A stretch of 48,818 nucleotides of DNA, taken from contig JARBUN010000010.1 in NCBI GenBank assembly GCA_029239635.1, positions 1 to 48,818 on the forward strand, read 5' to 3'. A program made the translations under genes and the position numbers. Source of the stretch: Microbacterium sp. (GTDB taxonomy: Bacteria > Actinomycetota > Actinomycetes > Actinomycetales > Microbacteriaceae). The notes beneath the pieces were generated by a model, which worked only from the letters and a program-made list of their open reading frames with translations, did no database searches and had not been told where the DNA came from. Below, one piece after another: positions 15,344-24,178 of this stretch (positions are counted from its first letter, which is position 1; each line of letters starts with the position of its first letter).

Positions 15344-16519
15344 ATGACCACCACCGTTCGCACCCGCGTCGCCATCGTGGGCGCCGGCCCCGCCGGCCTC
15401 CTGCTGTCGCACCTGCTCGACCAGGCGGGCATCGACTCCGTCGTCATCGACCGACGCTCGCGCGACGAGATCGAGAGCACCATCCGCGCCGGCATCCTGG
15501 AGCAGGGCACCGTCGAGCTGCTCGACACGATCGGGGAGGCGTCGCGCGCCCGCACCGTCGGGCACCGCCACGACGGAATCGAGCTGCGCGTCGAGGGCGA
15601 GGGACACCGCATCGACTTCGCCGAGACCGTGGGGCGCGCGGTGTGGCTGTATCCGCAGCACGAGGTGCTGAAAGACCTCATCGCCGCACGACTCGCCGCG
15701 GGTCAGGACCTGCGCTTCGGCGTGACCGCGGAAGGCATCGACGACGCGGACCGCCCGCGCGTGATCGCGCGGGACGCCGAGGGGAACCCCTTCGAGATCG
15801 AAGCGGAGTTCGTCGTCGGCTCCGACGGCTCGCGCAGCGTCGCCCGCGCCACCGTCACCGGGTCGAGCACGGGCGGGTACTTCCGCGAATACCCCTTCGC
15901 CTGGTTCGGCATCCTGTGCGAAGCCCCGCCGAGCAGTGCGGAGTTGATCTACAGCACCTCCCCCGAGGGCTTCGCGCTCGTCAGCCAGCGCTCCGACACC
16001 GTGCAGCGGATGTACTTCCAGTGCGACCCCGACACCGACACCACCGCGTACAGCGAGGAGCAGCTGTGGGACGAGCTGCAGAAGCGCGTGCCCGGAACCA
16101 CGCTCAAGAAGGGCCGCATCTTCCAGCGCGATGTCCTGCGCTTCCGCAGCTTCGTGGCGCACGAGCTGCGTCGCGGTCGCGTCGCGCTGGTCGGCGACGC
16201 GGCCCACACGGTTCCGCCGACGGGCGCGAAGGGCATGAACCTCGCGATCGCCGACGTGCGCCTGCTCGCCGCCGCCCTCGGCGCGCTGCTGATCGACGGA
16301 GACGAGCGCCTGCTCGACGCGTATCCCGAGACCGCGAGCCGCCGCATCTGGAAGGCCCAGCACTTCTCGTGGTGGATGACGAGCCTGCTCCACGTGGCTC
16401 CGGATGCCACCGACTTCGACCGCCGACGCCGGCTCGGCGAGCTGCGTACCGTCGTGGAGTCGGAGCACGGCCGCGCGTTTCTCGCCGAGGCCTACTGCGG
16501 CTGGCCCTTCGACGCCTGA
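15344..16519 (+). CDS. pobA: 4-hydroxybenzoate 3-monooxygenase
   Basis: 391 residues, the normal length. FAD binding by GAGPAG (13-18); the second flavin motif GDAAHTVPPTGAKGMNLAIADV is at ~284-305. Residues of the substrate pocket of Pseudomonas PHBH are kept: Tyr203 (LIYS), Ser214 and Arg216 (ALVSQRSD). It hydroxylates 4-hydroxybenzoate to protocatechuate with NAD(P)H, feeding PcaHG across the divergent region. ATG 15344 has GAAGGAG upstream. A candidate IclR operator lies 60 bases before the start. Confidence 0.95.
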   Translation: MTTTVRTRVAIVGAGPAGLLLSHLLDQAGIDSVVIDRRSRDEIESTIRAGILEQGTVELLDTIGEASRARTVGHRHDGIELRVEGEGHRIDFAETVGRAVWLYPQHEVLKDLIAARLAAGQDLRFGVTAEGIDDADRPRVIARDAEGNPFEIEAEFVVGSDGSRSVARATVTGSSTGGYFREYPFAWFGILCEAPPSSAELIYSTSPEGFALVSQRSDTVQRMYFQCDPDTDTTAYSEEQLWDELQKRVPGTTLKKGRIFQRDVLRFRSFVAHELRRGRVALVGDAAHTVPPTGAKGMNLAIADVRLLAAALGALLIDGDERLLDAYPETASRRIWKAQHFSWWMTSLLHVAPDATDFDRRRRLGELRTVVESEHGRAFLAEAYCGWPFDA

Positions 16520-16528
16520 CCCGCCCCA

Positions 16529-16587
16529 TTGAGTGTCCACAACACGCCGTAACGCCCGCACGCATAACGGCATGTTCTGGACACTCG
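16529..16587. terminator. Long hairpin between convergent genes
   Basis: Arms 16529-16550 and 16566-16587 pair in 19 of 22 positions (GAGTGTCCA with TGGACACTC, then the CGCCGT/ACGGCA region) around a 15-base loop. It follows the pobA stop and faces the permease gene, so it is probably a bidirectional terminator. There is no U tract. Confidence 0.55.
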
Positions 16588-16615
16588 ACGAACGTGACCC
16601 CACGCACACCAGCAC

Positions 16616-16645
16616 GCGGCGCCCGAGCCGAAGCCCGAGCGCCGC
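16616..16645 (-). terminator. Hairpin after the permease gene
   Basis: GCGGCGCCCG and CGAGCGCCGC pair in 9 of 10 positions around a 10-base loop, 19 bases beyond the stop of the minus-strand permease gene. No U run. Confidence 0.45.
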
Positions 16646-16663
16646 GTCGACCCCGCGCGGGGC

Positions 16664-18199
16664 TCAGTTCTTCTTGTCGCGCGGCTTCGGGAACGGGCTC
16701 GGCACCACCGGCACCGTCCCCGTGTAGCCCTCGCGCTGGGCGGCGAGCTCGGCGATGCGCTTGCGGCACACGAACCATCCCGCCGTGATCAGCAGGCTGG
16801 CGACGATCGCGACGACGAGCGTCGCGGGCGAGTCGATGAACACCAGCACCAGCACGACCGCGAGGAACACCAGCGTCGCGTAACCCGTGTACGGCGCCCA
16901 GAACAGTCGGAACTTCGGGCGCACCAGCTCCCCCCGATCAGCCAGGCGCTTGAACTTCATCTGGCACAGCATGATGGTCGCCCAGGTCACCAGGATGCCG
17001 ACGGCGGCGACGTTCAGGACGGTCTCGAACGCGTCGCTCGGGTTGACGTAGTTGATGACGACGCCGAGCAGCGCCACGACCGCCGTGATCGCGATCCCGC
17101 CGTAGGGCACGCCCGCTTTGTTCATCCGGGAGGCGAACTTCGGCGCCGACCCGGCGACCGCCATCGAACGGAGGATGCGGCCGGTGGAGTACAGCCCCGC
17201 GTTCAGCGACGACAGCGCGGCGGTCAGCACGACGAGGTTCATGATGACGTCGACGCCCGGTACCCCGATCGAGCCGAAGAAGGTCACGAACGGGCTCTCG
17301 TCCTTCGAGTACGCGGTGAACGGCAGCAGCAGCGCGAGCAGCAGCACCGAGCCGACGTAGAAGATCGCGACGCGGAAGATGACCGAGTTGATCGCGCGCG
17401 GCATGACCTTCTCGGGGTTCTTCGTCTCCCCCGCGGCCGTGCCGACGAGCTCGATCGAGGCGTACGCGAACACCACGCCCTGCATGAGGATGATCGCGGG
17501 CAGGATGCCGTTGGGGAAGAACCCGCCGTTGTCGGCGATGAGCGAGAAGCCGGTGGGCGCACCCGTGGGCGTCCCGAAGATGACGAAGTAGATGCCCACG
17601 AGCAGGAACGCGACCAGGGCGGTGACCTTGATGAGCGCGAACCAGAACTCCAGCTCGCCGAACACCTTGACCGACACGAGGTTGACCGCGAGCACGGTCA
17701 CGAGGGCGGCGAGCGCCCACACCCACTGCGGGACGGCGCCGATCCACGGCACGTACTTGCCGAAGAAGTTCATGTAGAGGGCGGCGGCGGTGATGTCGAC
17801 CATCGTCGTCGTCGCCCAGTTGATCCAGTAGAACCAGCCCGAGACGAAGGCGGCCTTCTCACCGAAGAATTCGCGGGCGTACGAGACGAAGGAGCCCGAG
17901 GTCGGGCGGTGCAGCACGAGCTCGCCGAGGGCCCGCAGGATGAAGAACGCGAAGAGACCGCACACGGCGTACGAGATCACGATCGAGGGACCGGCCTGCT
18001 CCAGCCGTCCGCCCGCTCCGAGGAAGAGCCCGGTGCCGATCGCACCGCCGATGGCGATCATCTGCACCTGACGCGACGTCAGCCGCTTGTGGTACCCGGC
18101 GTCCTCGAGCTGAACGGTCGAGGTGTGGATCTGCTCGGCAGCGTCGCCGGAGCGGGAGGTGGAGTCGGTCACGTACCCATCATTCGTTTCACGCAGCAT
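16664..18199 (-). CDS. Amino acid permease, AnsP/GabP-like APC family
   Basis: 511 residues with about 12 membrane spans. The APC signature is at the first span: LTSRQVQMIAIGGAIGTGLFLGAG, then GPSIVISYAVCG and a conserved LGELVLHRPTSGSFVSYAREF. The motif set is that of the asparagine/GABA/aromatic amino acid permease group, most like L-asparagine permeases of actinobacteria. It moves amino acids inward with protons. I keep ATG 18199; GTG 18172 is also possible. It is the last of a run of minus-strand genes, 45 bases after corA. Confidence 0.88.
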   Translation of the reverse strand: MLRETNDGYVTDSTSRSGDAAEQIHTSTVQLEDAGYHKRLTSRQVQMIAIGGAIGTGLFLGAGGRLEQAGPSIVISYAVCGLFAFFILRALGELVLHRPTSGSFVSYAREFFGEKAAFVSGWFYWINWATTTMVDITAAALYMNFFGKYVPWIGAVPQWVWALAALVTVLAVNLVSVKVFGELEFWFALIKVTALVAFLLVGIYFVIFGTPTGAPTGFSLIADNGGFFPNGILPAIILMQGVVFAYASIELVGTAAGETKNPEKVMPRAINSVIFRVAIFYVGSVLLLALLLPFTAYSKDESPFVTFFGSIGVPGVDVIMNLVVLTAALSSLNAGLYSTGRILRSMAVAGSAPKFASRMNKAGVPYGGIAITAVVALLGVVINYVNPSDAFETVLNVAAVGILVTWATIMLCQMKFKRLADRGELVRPKFRLFWAPYTGYATLVFLAVVLVLVFIDSPATLVVAIVASLLITAGWFVCRKRIAELAAQREGYTGTVPVVPSPFPKPRDKKN

Positions 18200-18244
18200 C
18201 TGTCCAGCAAGCGCGCCGAGTGTCGGAATTCCGGATGCCGCCGT

Positions 18245-19243
18245 CTACAGCCACTTCTTGACCTTGAACGTCAGCCACAGACCGGCGGACACGACCACCA
18301 TCAGCACGAGGGCCATGGGGTAGCCGAACTCCCAGTTCAGCTCGGGCATGTTCTTGAAGTTCATGCCGTAGATGCCGCCGATCAGCGAGGGGCCGAAGAG
18401 GATCGCCGCCCACCCCGAGATCTTCTTGACCTGCTCGTTCTGCTCGAGCGACGTCTCGGTCTGCCGCTGCGTCACGAGCGTCGCGTTCACGGTGAGGGCG
18501 TTGTCGAGGATCGACCGCATCGAGGTGAGCTTGTCGCACTGCCGCAGGACGTGGTCGAGCACGTCGCGCAGCGATCGCTGCAGCTCGATGTCGACACCGT
18601 ACTTCTCGGCCCCGCGCAGCAGTGCCTGCAGCATGTCGCGCAGGGGCTCCGTGGCCCGCTGGAAATGGATGACCTCGCGGGCGAGTTCGTAGATGCGCTG
18701 GGTCAGCTCGGTCCCACCGGTCCCGAAGAGCTGATCCTCGATCTCGTCGACGTCGTTCTGCAGACCGCGGGCGACGGGGTCGTACTGATCGACGACCTCG
18801 TCGAAGATCGCGTAGAGCACCGCCTCGGGGCCGCGCGCCAGCAACTCGGGCTGTTCCTCGAGCCGGTGGCGCACGCGGGCGAGGTCGGGCACCTCGGCGT
18901 GACGCACGGTGACGACGTAGTCCTGCCCGACGAACACGTGCAGCTCGCCGAACTCCACCGTCTCGGTCTCGTCGATGTAGCGGGCGGGCCGCAGGACCGC
19001 GAAGAGATTGCCGCCGTAGCGTTCGAGCTTCGCGCGCTGGTGTCCCGCCAGCGCATCTTCGACCGCGAGGGGGTGCAGCGAGAACTCGGCCGCGACGCGC
19101 TCGAGCTCTTCCGGCGAGGGCCGCAACAGACCGATCCACGCCATCCCGCCGTGCGCCTCCATGTACTCGAAGGTCTGGTCGAGGCTCGCAGGATTCTCGA
19201 TGCGATGGCCGTCGACGTACACGGCGCTGTCGATGATGGGCAT
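18245..19243 (-). CDS. corA: CorA-type magnesium/divalent cation transporter
   Basis: 332 residues. A soluble alpha/beta domain is followed by a long helix and two C-terminal spans. The selectivity motif is Gly293-Met294-Asn295 (GGIYGMNFKNMPEL). The C-terminus is Lys-rich (KVKKWL), as usual. It forms a pentameric channel for Mg2+ or Co2+. ATG 19243 has TAGAAC six bases upstream and no ribosome binding site, so it may be leaderless. The 95-base gap to the DUF3140 gene holds nothing else I can name. Confidence 0.92.
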   Translation of the reverse strand: MPIIDSAVYVDGHRIENPASLDQTFEYMEAHGGMAWIGLLRPSPEELERVAAEFSLHPLAVEDALAGHQRAKLERYGGNLFAVLRPARYIDETETVEFGELHVFVGQDYVVTVRHAEVPDLARVRHRLEEQPELLARGPEAVLYAIFDEVVDQYDPVARGLQNDVDEIEDQLFGTGGTELTQRIYELAREVIHFQRATEPLRDMLQALLRGAEKYGVDIELQRSLRDVLDHVLRQCDKLTSMRSILDNALTVNATLVTQRQTETSLEQNEQVKKISGWAAILFGPSLIGGIYGMNFKNMPELNWEFGYPMALVLMVVVSAGLWLTFKVKKWL

Positions 19244-19338
19244 GTAACAGTTCTACGCCCCGGAGGTGGACGGGCGATGACGTGGTACCCGCCTTCAGGC
19301 GGGAGTCACAGCGCCATACACAGCACGAGGTCGATGCC

Positions 19339-19677
19339 CTAGGCCTTCTTCGGGTCGTGACCCCAGTTCATCAGGGAATACCGCCAATCGGTGTCGGTGA
19401 CATCGCCCTTCGGACGCTGGGCTCCGTGCCGCTTGACGTATCCGACCACCTTGCGCATGTGCGCGAAGTCGGCGTCGGTGAGATCGGCCTTCTTCTTCTC
19501 GAGGATGCGCACGATGTGCCGCCCGCTCTCATGCCCGGTCGACTCGCCACCGTCCTTCTTCTGCCCGACCGATCGGGACTCGTCGGTGTCGAGCCAGTCC
19601 GACAGCTCGGTGGCCGTCATGTTCACGGCCTCCCCGAAGTCGGCGCGGGTCTGTTCGTCGTCGCTGCGTTCGCTCAT
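19339..19677 (-). CDS. DUF3140 family protein
   Basis: 112 residues, very polar, no membrane segment. The C-terminal pattern (VGYVKRHGAQRP, then DTDWRYSLMNWGHDPKKA) and the internal VRILEKKKADLTDADFAHMRKV fit DUF3140, a small actinobacterial family of unknown role, often with a basic, DNA-binding-like appearance. It starts at ATG 19677 (MSERSDDEQ). The upstream extension in the same frame is not supported. Confidence 0.75.
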   Translation of the reverse strand: MSERSDDEQTRADFGEAVNMTATELSDWLDTDESRSVGQKKDGGESTGHESGRHIVRILEKKKADLTDADFAHMRKVVGYVKRHGAQRPKGDVTDTDWRYSLMNWGHDPKKA

Positions 19678-19750
19678 ACGGCCATGCTGACTGTCGACCC
19701 CCGTGCCGCTCGGCCCCTTGCGCAGCCGCGTGGCACATGGCATCCCGGAC

Positions 19751-20659
19751 TCAGCCGACGGGCTCGCTCAACGGCTCGTCCGGATCGGATCCCGGATGCC
19801 GCGCGCTCGGCGCGCGACGGGCGGCAGCCGTCACCGCGCCGATGCTCGCCGCGATGACCAGGGCGATGCCGCCCACCTCGAGCCAGGAGAGGTGCTGGCC
19901 GAGGAGGAGGAACCCCGCGGTCGACGCGGTCGCGGGCCCCAGGCTCATGAGGATGGCGAAGGCCGAGGCCGGGAGCCGGCGGAGGGCGACGAGCTCGAGG
20001 GCGTACGGCACCGTCGACGACAGCACCGCCACCGCTGCCCCCAGGGCCAGGATGTCGACGCGGAGCAGCACCGCGCCCGCCTGCACGATGCCGAACGGGA
20101 GGGCGATCACCGCACCGATCGCCATCGCCAACGCCAGGCCGTCGAGGCGCGGGAACGCGCGTCCCACTCGCGCCGACGCGAGGATGTAGAGCGCCCAGCT
20201 CACCGCCGCTCCCAGGGCGAAAACGACGCCGAGCGGGTCGAGCCGTTCCCACCCGCCCGCCCCGAGCGCCACGACCCCGGCGAGAGCGAGCCCGGCCCAG
20301 AGCCACCGCGCCAGCCCGGTCGCCGTGAGGATCGAGAGGGTCAGCGGACCGAGGACCTCGATGGTCACGGTGACGCCGAGCGGGAGCCGTTCGAGTGCGA
20401 GGTAGAACAACCCGTTCATCGTGGCGAGCACGAGCCCGAAGGCCACGACCGCGCGCCAGTCCCCCGCCGCGTGCCCGCGCAGTCGCGGGCGGGCGATGAT
20501 CAGCAGAAGCACCGCGGAGAACAGCAGGCGCAGCATGACGATGCCGAGCGGCCCCGTCTGCGGGAAGAGCATCACGGCGAACGATGCGCCGACCTCTTGG
20601 CACGCCAGGCCGACCAGGACCAGCGCCGCCGCCGAGCGCGGGCCGCCCGGCGCCCTCAT
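19751..20659 (-). CDS. EamA/RhtA-type exporter
   Basis: 302 residues with ten predicted spans in two five-span EamA repeats; the second begins near LDPLGVVFALGAAVSWALYIL. Conserved STVPYALELVALRRLPASAFAILMSLGPATA is close to threonine/homoserine exporter RhtA and to YdcZ/YddG-like proteins. It likely exports an amino acid or metabolite. It starts seven bases after the stop of the beta-lactamase-fold lipoprotein gene, so they share a transcript. Confidence 0.85.
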   Translation of the reverse strand: MRAPGGPRSAAALVLVGLACQEVGASFAVMLFPQTGPLGIVMLRLLFSAVLLLIIARPRLRGHAAGDWRAVVAFGLVLATMNGLFYLALERLPLGVTVTIEVLGPLTLSILTATGLARWLWAGLALAGVVALGAGGWERLDPLGVVFALGAAVSWALYILASARVGRAFPRLDGLALAMAIGAVIALPFGIVQAGAVLLRVDILALGAAVAVLSSTVPYALELVALRRLPASAFAILMSLGPATASTAGFLLLGQHLSWLEVGGIALVIAASIGAVTAAARRAPSARHPGSDPDEPLSEPVG

Positions 20660-20666
20660 CCCCGGG

Positions 20667-21938
20667 TCACGGGGTGGGGACGGGGCAGATCGCGTTGCCG
20701 ACGATGCCGTCGCGCATCTGCTGGGCCGTCCAGGGCAGTCCCGCCTCGGGGGCGGTCTGGCCGGATGCCGCCGGGGCCTTGGAGGCGATCGCGGCGAGCT
20801 CCCAGGCGAGCCACGCTGCCGTCTTCGGGTTGCCCGCGGAGTTGTTCAGGACCACGGAGACGGCCATACCCGTCTGGGGGTCGGCGAACGAGCCCACCAT
20901 GGAACCCATGGTCGCCCCGAACTGCCCGATCAGCGAGCCGGCCTGGTACGCGCCACCCGTCGCGGTGAACCACGTCGGGTCGTCGGGGCTGACCGGCAAC
21001 GGCGACGAGAACCGGTCGTTCCCCGCGGGCAGCAGCGAACCGGCGGCGAGTGCCTGCGTGTAACGCCCGAGGTCGGTGATGTCGGTGACGGCGCCGGCGG
21101 CGGCTCCGCCGAAACTCGCCGAGACCACCGTGACGTTCTGCGGGTCGTCGCAGGTCCATCCGCCCTCGGGGAGCTGCTGCGAGCGGAACCCTTCGAGGGC
21201 CGTCGACGAGGGCGCGGCGGCGGCCGATCCCGGCAGCGCCGTGTCGGAGAGCCCGAGCGGCTCGGCGACGCGCTCGCGGATGAGGTCCGCCAGTGACTCG
21301 CCGGTCGCCCGCTCGACGGCGAGCCCGGCGAGCAGGTAGTTGGTGTCGGAGTCGGCGAAGGCGACCCCGGGGGCGTTGTGTCGCGGGCTCGAGATCCCGT
21401 AGGCGAGCATCTCGCGGGGGTTCCAGGCGCGGTCGGGATTGTTCCCTTCGACACCCTGGAGCACCGACGAGTACGAGCCGAGTCCCGAGGTGCCGTTGCA
21501 GAGCATCCGGAGGGTGATGTCGTCGTAACCGGGCAGGTTGCTGGCCCACGTCGTGACGGGGTCGTCGAGCTTGACGGTGCCATGGGCCGCCAGGTCGTAG
21601 AGCACGTCACAGGTCATCGCGCCGGTCACGTCCGCCGCACGGAAGTCGAGGTCCGCCGTGACCTCCGCCCCACCGGGGCCCTGCGTTCCGAGACCCGACA
21701 CCCATGTCCCGCTCCAGGGGACCCAGACGCCGACGATGGCTCCGCTCGACCCGGTCGCGGCCATGGCCGTCGTGACGGCATCCCGCAGTTCGGTGACGGT
21801 CTGGTCGGCCAGCGGAGCGTCGACCTGTGCCGGAACGTTGACGGCGACCGTGCTCTCCGGGGTGCACCCGCTCAGGAGGACGGCGAGGACACCCGCGCCG
21901 GCGATCGCGGCCGCCGCAGATCGACGCCATGTCCCCAT
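20667..21938 (-). CDS. Beta-lactamase-fold lipoprotein, catalytic residues missing
   Basis: 423 residues from ATG 21938 with AGGGGG upstream. The signal ends at lipobox LLSGC (Cys25). The fold is the serine hydrolase (class C beta-lactamase/PBP) domain. FRAADVTGAMT aligns with the usual F-R-x-x-S-x-T-K-x-x-T, but Ser is Asp103 and Lys is Gly106. PGVAFADSDTNY aligns with P-G-x-x-F-x-Y-S-N-x-x-Y, but Tyr is Asp196 and Asn is Asp198. The late His-x-Gly motif is GATMG. The structural TSGL and LDDPV motifs remain. It is probably a non-catalytic, surface-bound binding or scaffold protein. It is co-transcribed with an EamA exporter. Confidence 0.85.
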   Translation of the reverse strand: MGTWRRSAAAAIAGAGVLAVLLSGCTPESTVAVNVPAQVDAPLADQTVTELRDAVTTAMAATGSSGAIVGVWVPWSGTWVSGLGTQGPGGAEVTADLDFRAADVTGAMTCDVLYDLAAHGTVKLDDPVTTWASNLPGYDDITLRMLCNGTSGLGSYSSVLQGVEGNNPDRAWNPREMLAYGISSPRHNAPGVAFADSDTNYLLAGLAVERATGESLADLIRERVAEPLGLSDTALPGSAAAAPSSTALEGFRSQQLPEGGWTCDDPQNVTVVSASFGGAAAGAVTDITDLGRYTQALAAGSLLPAGNDRFSSPLPVSPDDPTWFTATGGAYQAGSLIGQFGATMGSMVGSFADPQTGMAVSVVLNNSAGNPKTAAWLAWELAAIASKAPAASGQTAPEAGLPWTAQQMRDGIVGNAICPVPTP

Positions 21939-22108
21939 ACCCGAAACCCCCTGGAATCCGCGCACGACGAATCACACGCTCCAAGATTCAAACACACGCC
22001 ACCTGAGGGAACCCGCCGCTTGCGCTCCCGGGGCGTCACGTCTCCATCACATCTCCCTCGTGAACGCGCCGCCCGGGTCCTTCCTTCGGGAAACCACAGC
22101 GAATCAGG

Positions 22109-22126
22109 GGTTAGGTTCACCTAACC
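22109..22126. promoter_or_regulatory. DtxR/IdeR iron box
   Basis: GGTTAGGTTCACCTAACC: perfect 8-base arms around a 2-base centre, matching the actinobacterial iron box (TTAGGTTAGSCTAACCTAA). It covers the -35 of the heme oxygenase gene, so iron-loaded DtxR/IdeR should repress it. Confidence 0.88.
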
Positions 22127-22139
22127 TTGTGCGTAAGAT
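22111..22139 (+). promoter_or_regulatory. Promoter of the heme oxygenase gene
   Basis: -35 TTAGGT (22111-22116), 17-base spacer, -10 TAAGAT (22134-22139). The start codon follows after six bases, so the transcript would be leaderless. Confidence 0.7.
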
Positions 22140-22145
22140 GGCCCC

Positions 22146-22799
22146 ATGAACGCCGTCGTCCCGTTCTCCGCCGCTCTCCGCGAGCGTGCCAGCAGCGCCC
22201 ACTCCCCGCACGAGTGCGACGGCTTCATGACCGATCTCCTGAACGGCACGGGCTCGCGCGACGACTACATCGCCCTCATCGCTCAGCACTGGTTCATCTA
22301 CGAGGCGCTCGAGACGGCGGGCGAGCGCATGCGGCACGACCCGGTGGCATCCGTGTTCCTCCGCGACACGCTCACGCGCCTGCCCGCCCTCGAGGCTGAT
22401 CTCGCGTTCCTGCTCGGGGCGGACTGGCGCGCGCAGATCACCCCCCTGCCGACCACGCAGGCGTACGTGTCGCGGATCCGCCGCGTCGCCGCGACCTGGC
22501 CCGGAGGCTTCGTCGCGCACCACTACACGCGGTACCTCGGCGACCTGTCCGGCGGACCGCTCATCGGCCGTCTCATGCAGCGCCGCTTCGGCTTCGACAC
22601 GAACGGGATCGGATTCTTCCTGTTCGGCGACATCGCCGATCCGAGGGCCTTCAAGAACGTCTACCGCGAGCAGCTGGACGCCGCCCCGTGGGACGACGAC
22701 GAGAAGGCCCGCGTGATCGACGAGGTGCTGGTGGCCTACCGGTTCAACACCGAGCTGTTCGCCGACCTCGCCCGGGCGAAGGCGTCTCAGGTCGCCTGA
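22146..22799 (+). CDS. hmuO: Biliverdin-producing heme oxygenase
   Basis: 217 residues, like HmuO of Corynebacterium diphtheriae. The proximal heme ligand is His19 (SSAHSPHE, followed by FMTDLLNG). The distal helix signature is AHHYTRYLGDLSGGPLIGRLMQRRFG. The late FFLFGDIADPRAFKNVYREQL and RFNTELFADL also match. It opens heme to biliverdin, CO and Fe2+, i.e. iron release. An iron box overlies its promoter. The 3' end overlaps the convergent helicase gene by 13 bases. No heme uptake genes are adjacent. Confidence 0.93.
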   Translation: MNAVVPFSAALRERASSAHSPHECDGFMTDLLNGTGSRDDYIALIAQHWFIYEALETAGERMRHDPVASVFLRDTLTRLPALEADLAFLLGADWRAQITPLPTTQAYVSRIRRVAATWPGGFVAHHYTRYLGDLSGGPLIGRLMQRRFGFDTNGIGFFLFGDIADPRAFKNVYREQLDAAPWDDDEKARVIDEVLVAYRFNTELFADLARAKASQVA

Positions 22800-24169
22800 G
22801 CCGCGGCACCCTCTTGGCGCCCGAGCCACGCCTGCTTCATGAAGCGGCGGACGTCCTCGTCGACGCGGATGTCGCTCGGTCGCAGCGGCCGGGACAGATA
22901 CAGACCGTCGAGAGAGGTCAGGCGGCTGAGCGCCACGTACGTCTGCCCGGGAGCGAACGCCCCCGCCCCCAGGTCGACGACCGCGCGGTCGTACGTCTTC
23001 CCCTGCGACTTGTGGATGGTCACGGCCCAGGCGAGCCGGAGCGGGAATTGCGTGAACTCCGCGACGATCTCGCGCGAGAGGTTCTTCGTCCCCGGGTCGT
23101 ACGCGTAGCGGTACCTCTCCCACACGGCGGGCTCGACATCGTGCTGGATGCCGTCGACCTCGACGCGCACGCTGTCGCCCGCGATGCGCGTGACGGTGCC
23201 GATGGTGCCGTTGACCCAGCGGGGCGCCTCGCCGAACTGCGCGGCATCGTTGCGGAGGAACATCACCTGCGCGCCGACTTTCAGCGTCAGCTCCATCTCG
23301 GCCGGGTAGTTCGCCTCGCCGCGCCCGAAGTCGCCCGAGATCTCGGCGTTCGCCGTCTGCGTGCGACCGATCAGCTCGTCGAGGTGCGCGCGGTTGATGC
23401 TGTTGACGCGGTCGTTGCGGGTCGCGAGCGTGATGATCGGGTGCTCGCCGTCGGCCGGGTGCGGGGGCGTGCGGGCTCCGGCATTGTTCAGGATGCCGGC
23501 CATCTCGGCCGTCACGCGGCCGTACCGCACCGCGTTGAGGAGCGTCTTGAACCCCGGGTCGGACTGCCGGTGGATTTCGACGAGCTCGTTCACGTGCAGG
23601 TCGGCGCCGTGGCGCCCGATGTCGATGAGCCCGTCGCTGGCCGCCTCGCCCGACCACACCTTGGCGTCGAAGAACCAGAACGAGCGGTAGTGGTCCTGGA
23701 TGTACCGCGCCTCGTCGCCGCGCGGGGGAACGGGCGCGAGCTGGTACGGATCGCCGAACATGACGATCTGGGTGCCGCCGAACGGTTCGGCGCGGCGACC
23801 GCGCGCTTGGCGGAGCGAGCGGTCGATGGCATCCATCAGGTCGGCGTTCACCATCGAGATCTCGTCGATCACGAGGGTGTCGATCGCGTTGAGGATCTTG
23901 CGGGTCGCGTCGTTCTGGTCGATGTCGCCGTTCGCGATGAGCCCGATCGGCAGACGGAACAGCGAGTGGATCGTCTGCCCCTCGACGTTGAGGGCGGCCA
24001 CCCCGGTCGGCGCGCACACGGCGATCTGCTTCTTCGTGTTCCACGCGAGGTGCTGGAGAAGCGTCGACTTTCCCGTCCCCGCGCGCCCGGTGACGAAGAC
24101 GTGCTCCCGGGTGTCCTCGATCAACCGGAACAGCGCCTGCTGCTCGGCGGAAAGAGGCGGGGTGGTCAC
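22787..24169 (-). CDS. Pif1/RecD-like superfamily 1 DNA helicase
   Basis: 460 residues with all helicase motifs: Walker A VTGRAGTGKSTLL near 27-40, Ia VCAPTGVAALNV, Walker B LVIDEISMVNADLMDAID, motif III GDPYQLAPVPP, motif V/VI AWAVTIHKSQGKTYDRAVVDLG and YVALSRLTSLDGLYLSRPL. This is the Pif1/RecD2/Dda type of 5'-3' helicase without an extra nuclease domain. GTG 24169 has TAGCAT exactly six bases upstream, so a leaderless mRNA is likely. It likely acts in replication-repair or on structured DNA. Confidence 0.9.
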   Translation of the reverse strand: MTTPPLSAEQQALFRLIEDTREHVFVTGRAGTGKSTLLQHLAWNTKKQIAVCAPTGVAALNVEGQTIHSLFRLPIGLIANGDIDQNDATRKILNAIDTLVIDEISMVNADLMDAIDRSLRQARGRRAEPFGGTQIVMFGDPYQLAPVPPRGDEARYIQDHYRSFWFFDAKVWSGEAASDGLIDIGRHGADLHVNELVEIHRQSDPGFKTLLNAVRYGRVTAEMAGILNNAGARTPPHPADGEHPIITLATRNDRVNSINRAHLDELIGRTQTANAEISGDFGRGEANYPAEMELTLKVGAQVMFLRNDAAQFGEAPRWVNGTIGTVTRIAGDSVRVEVDGIQHDVEPAVWERYRYAYDPGTKNLSREIVAEFTQFPLRLAWAVTIHKSQGKTYDRAVVDLGAGAFAPGQTYVALSRLTSLDGLYLSRPLRPSDIRVDEDVRRFMKQAWLGRQEGAAAQAT

Positions 24170-24178
24170 CGATTCATG

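Noticed and set aside
17909..19342. Long plus-strand open frame of 477 codons
   Set aside because: It is antisense to CorA and the permease, with composition rich in Arg, His and Gly and no family features; a by-product of high GC content.
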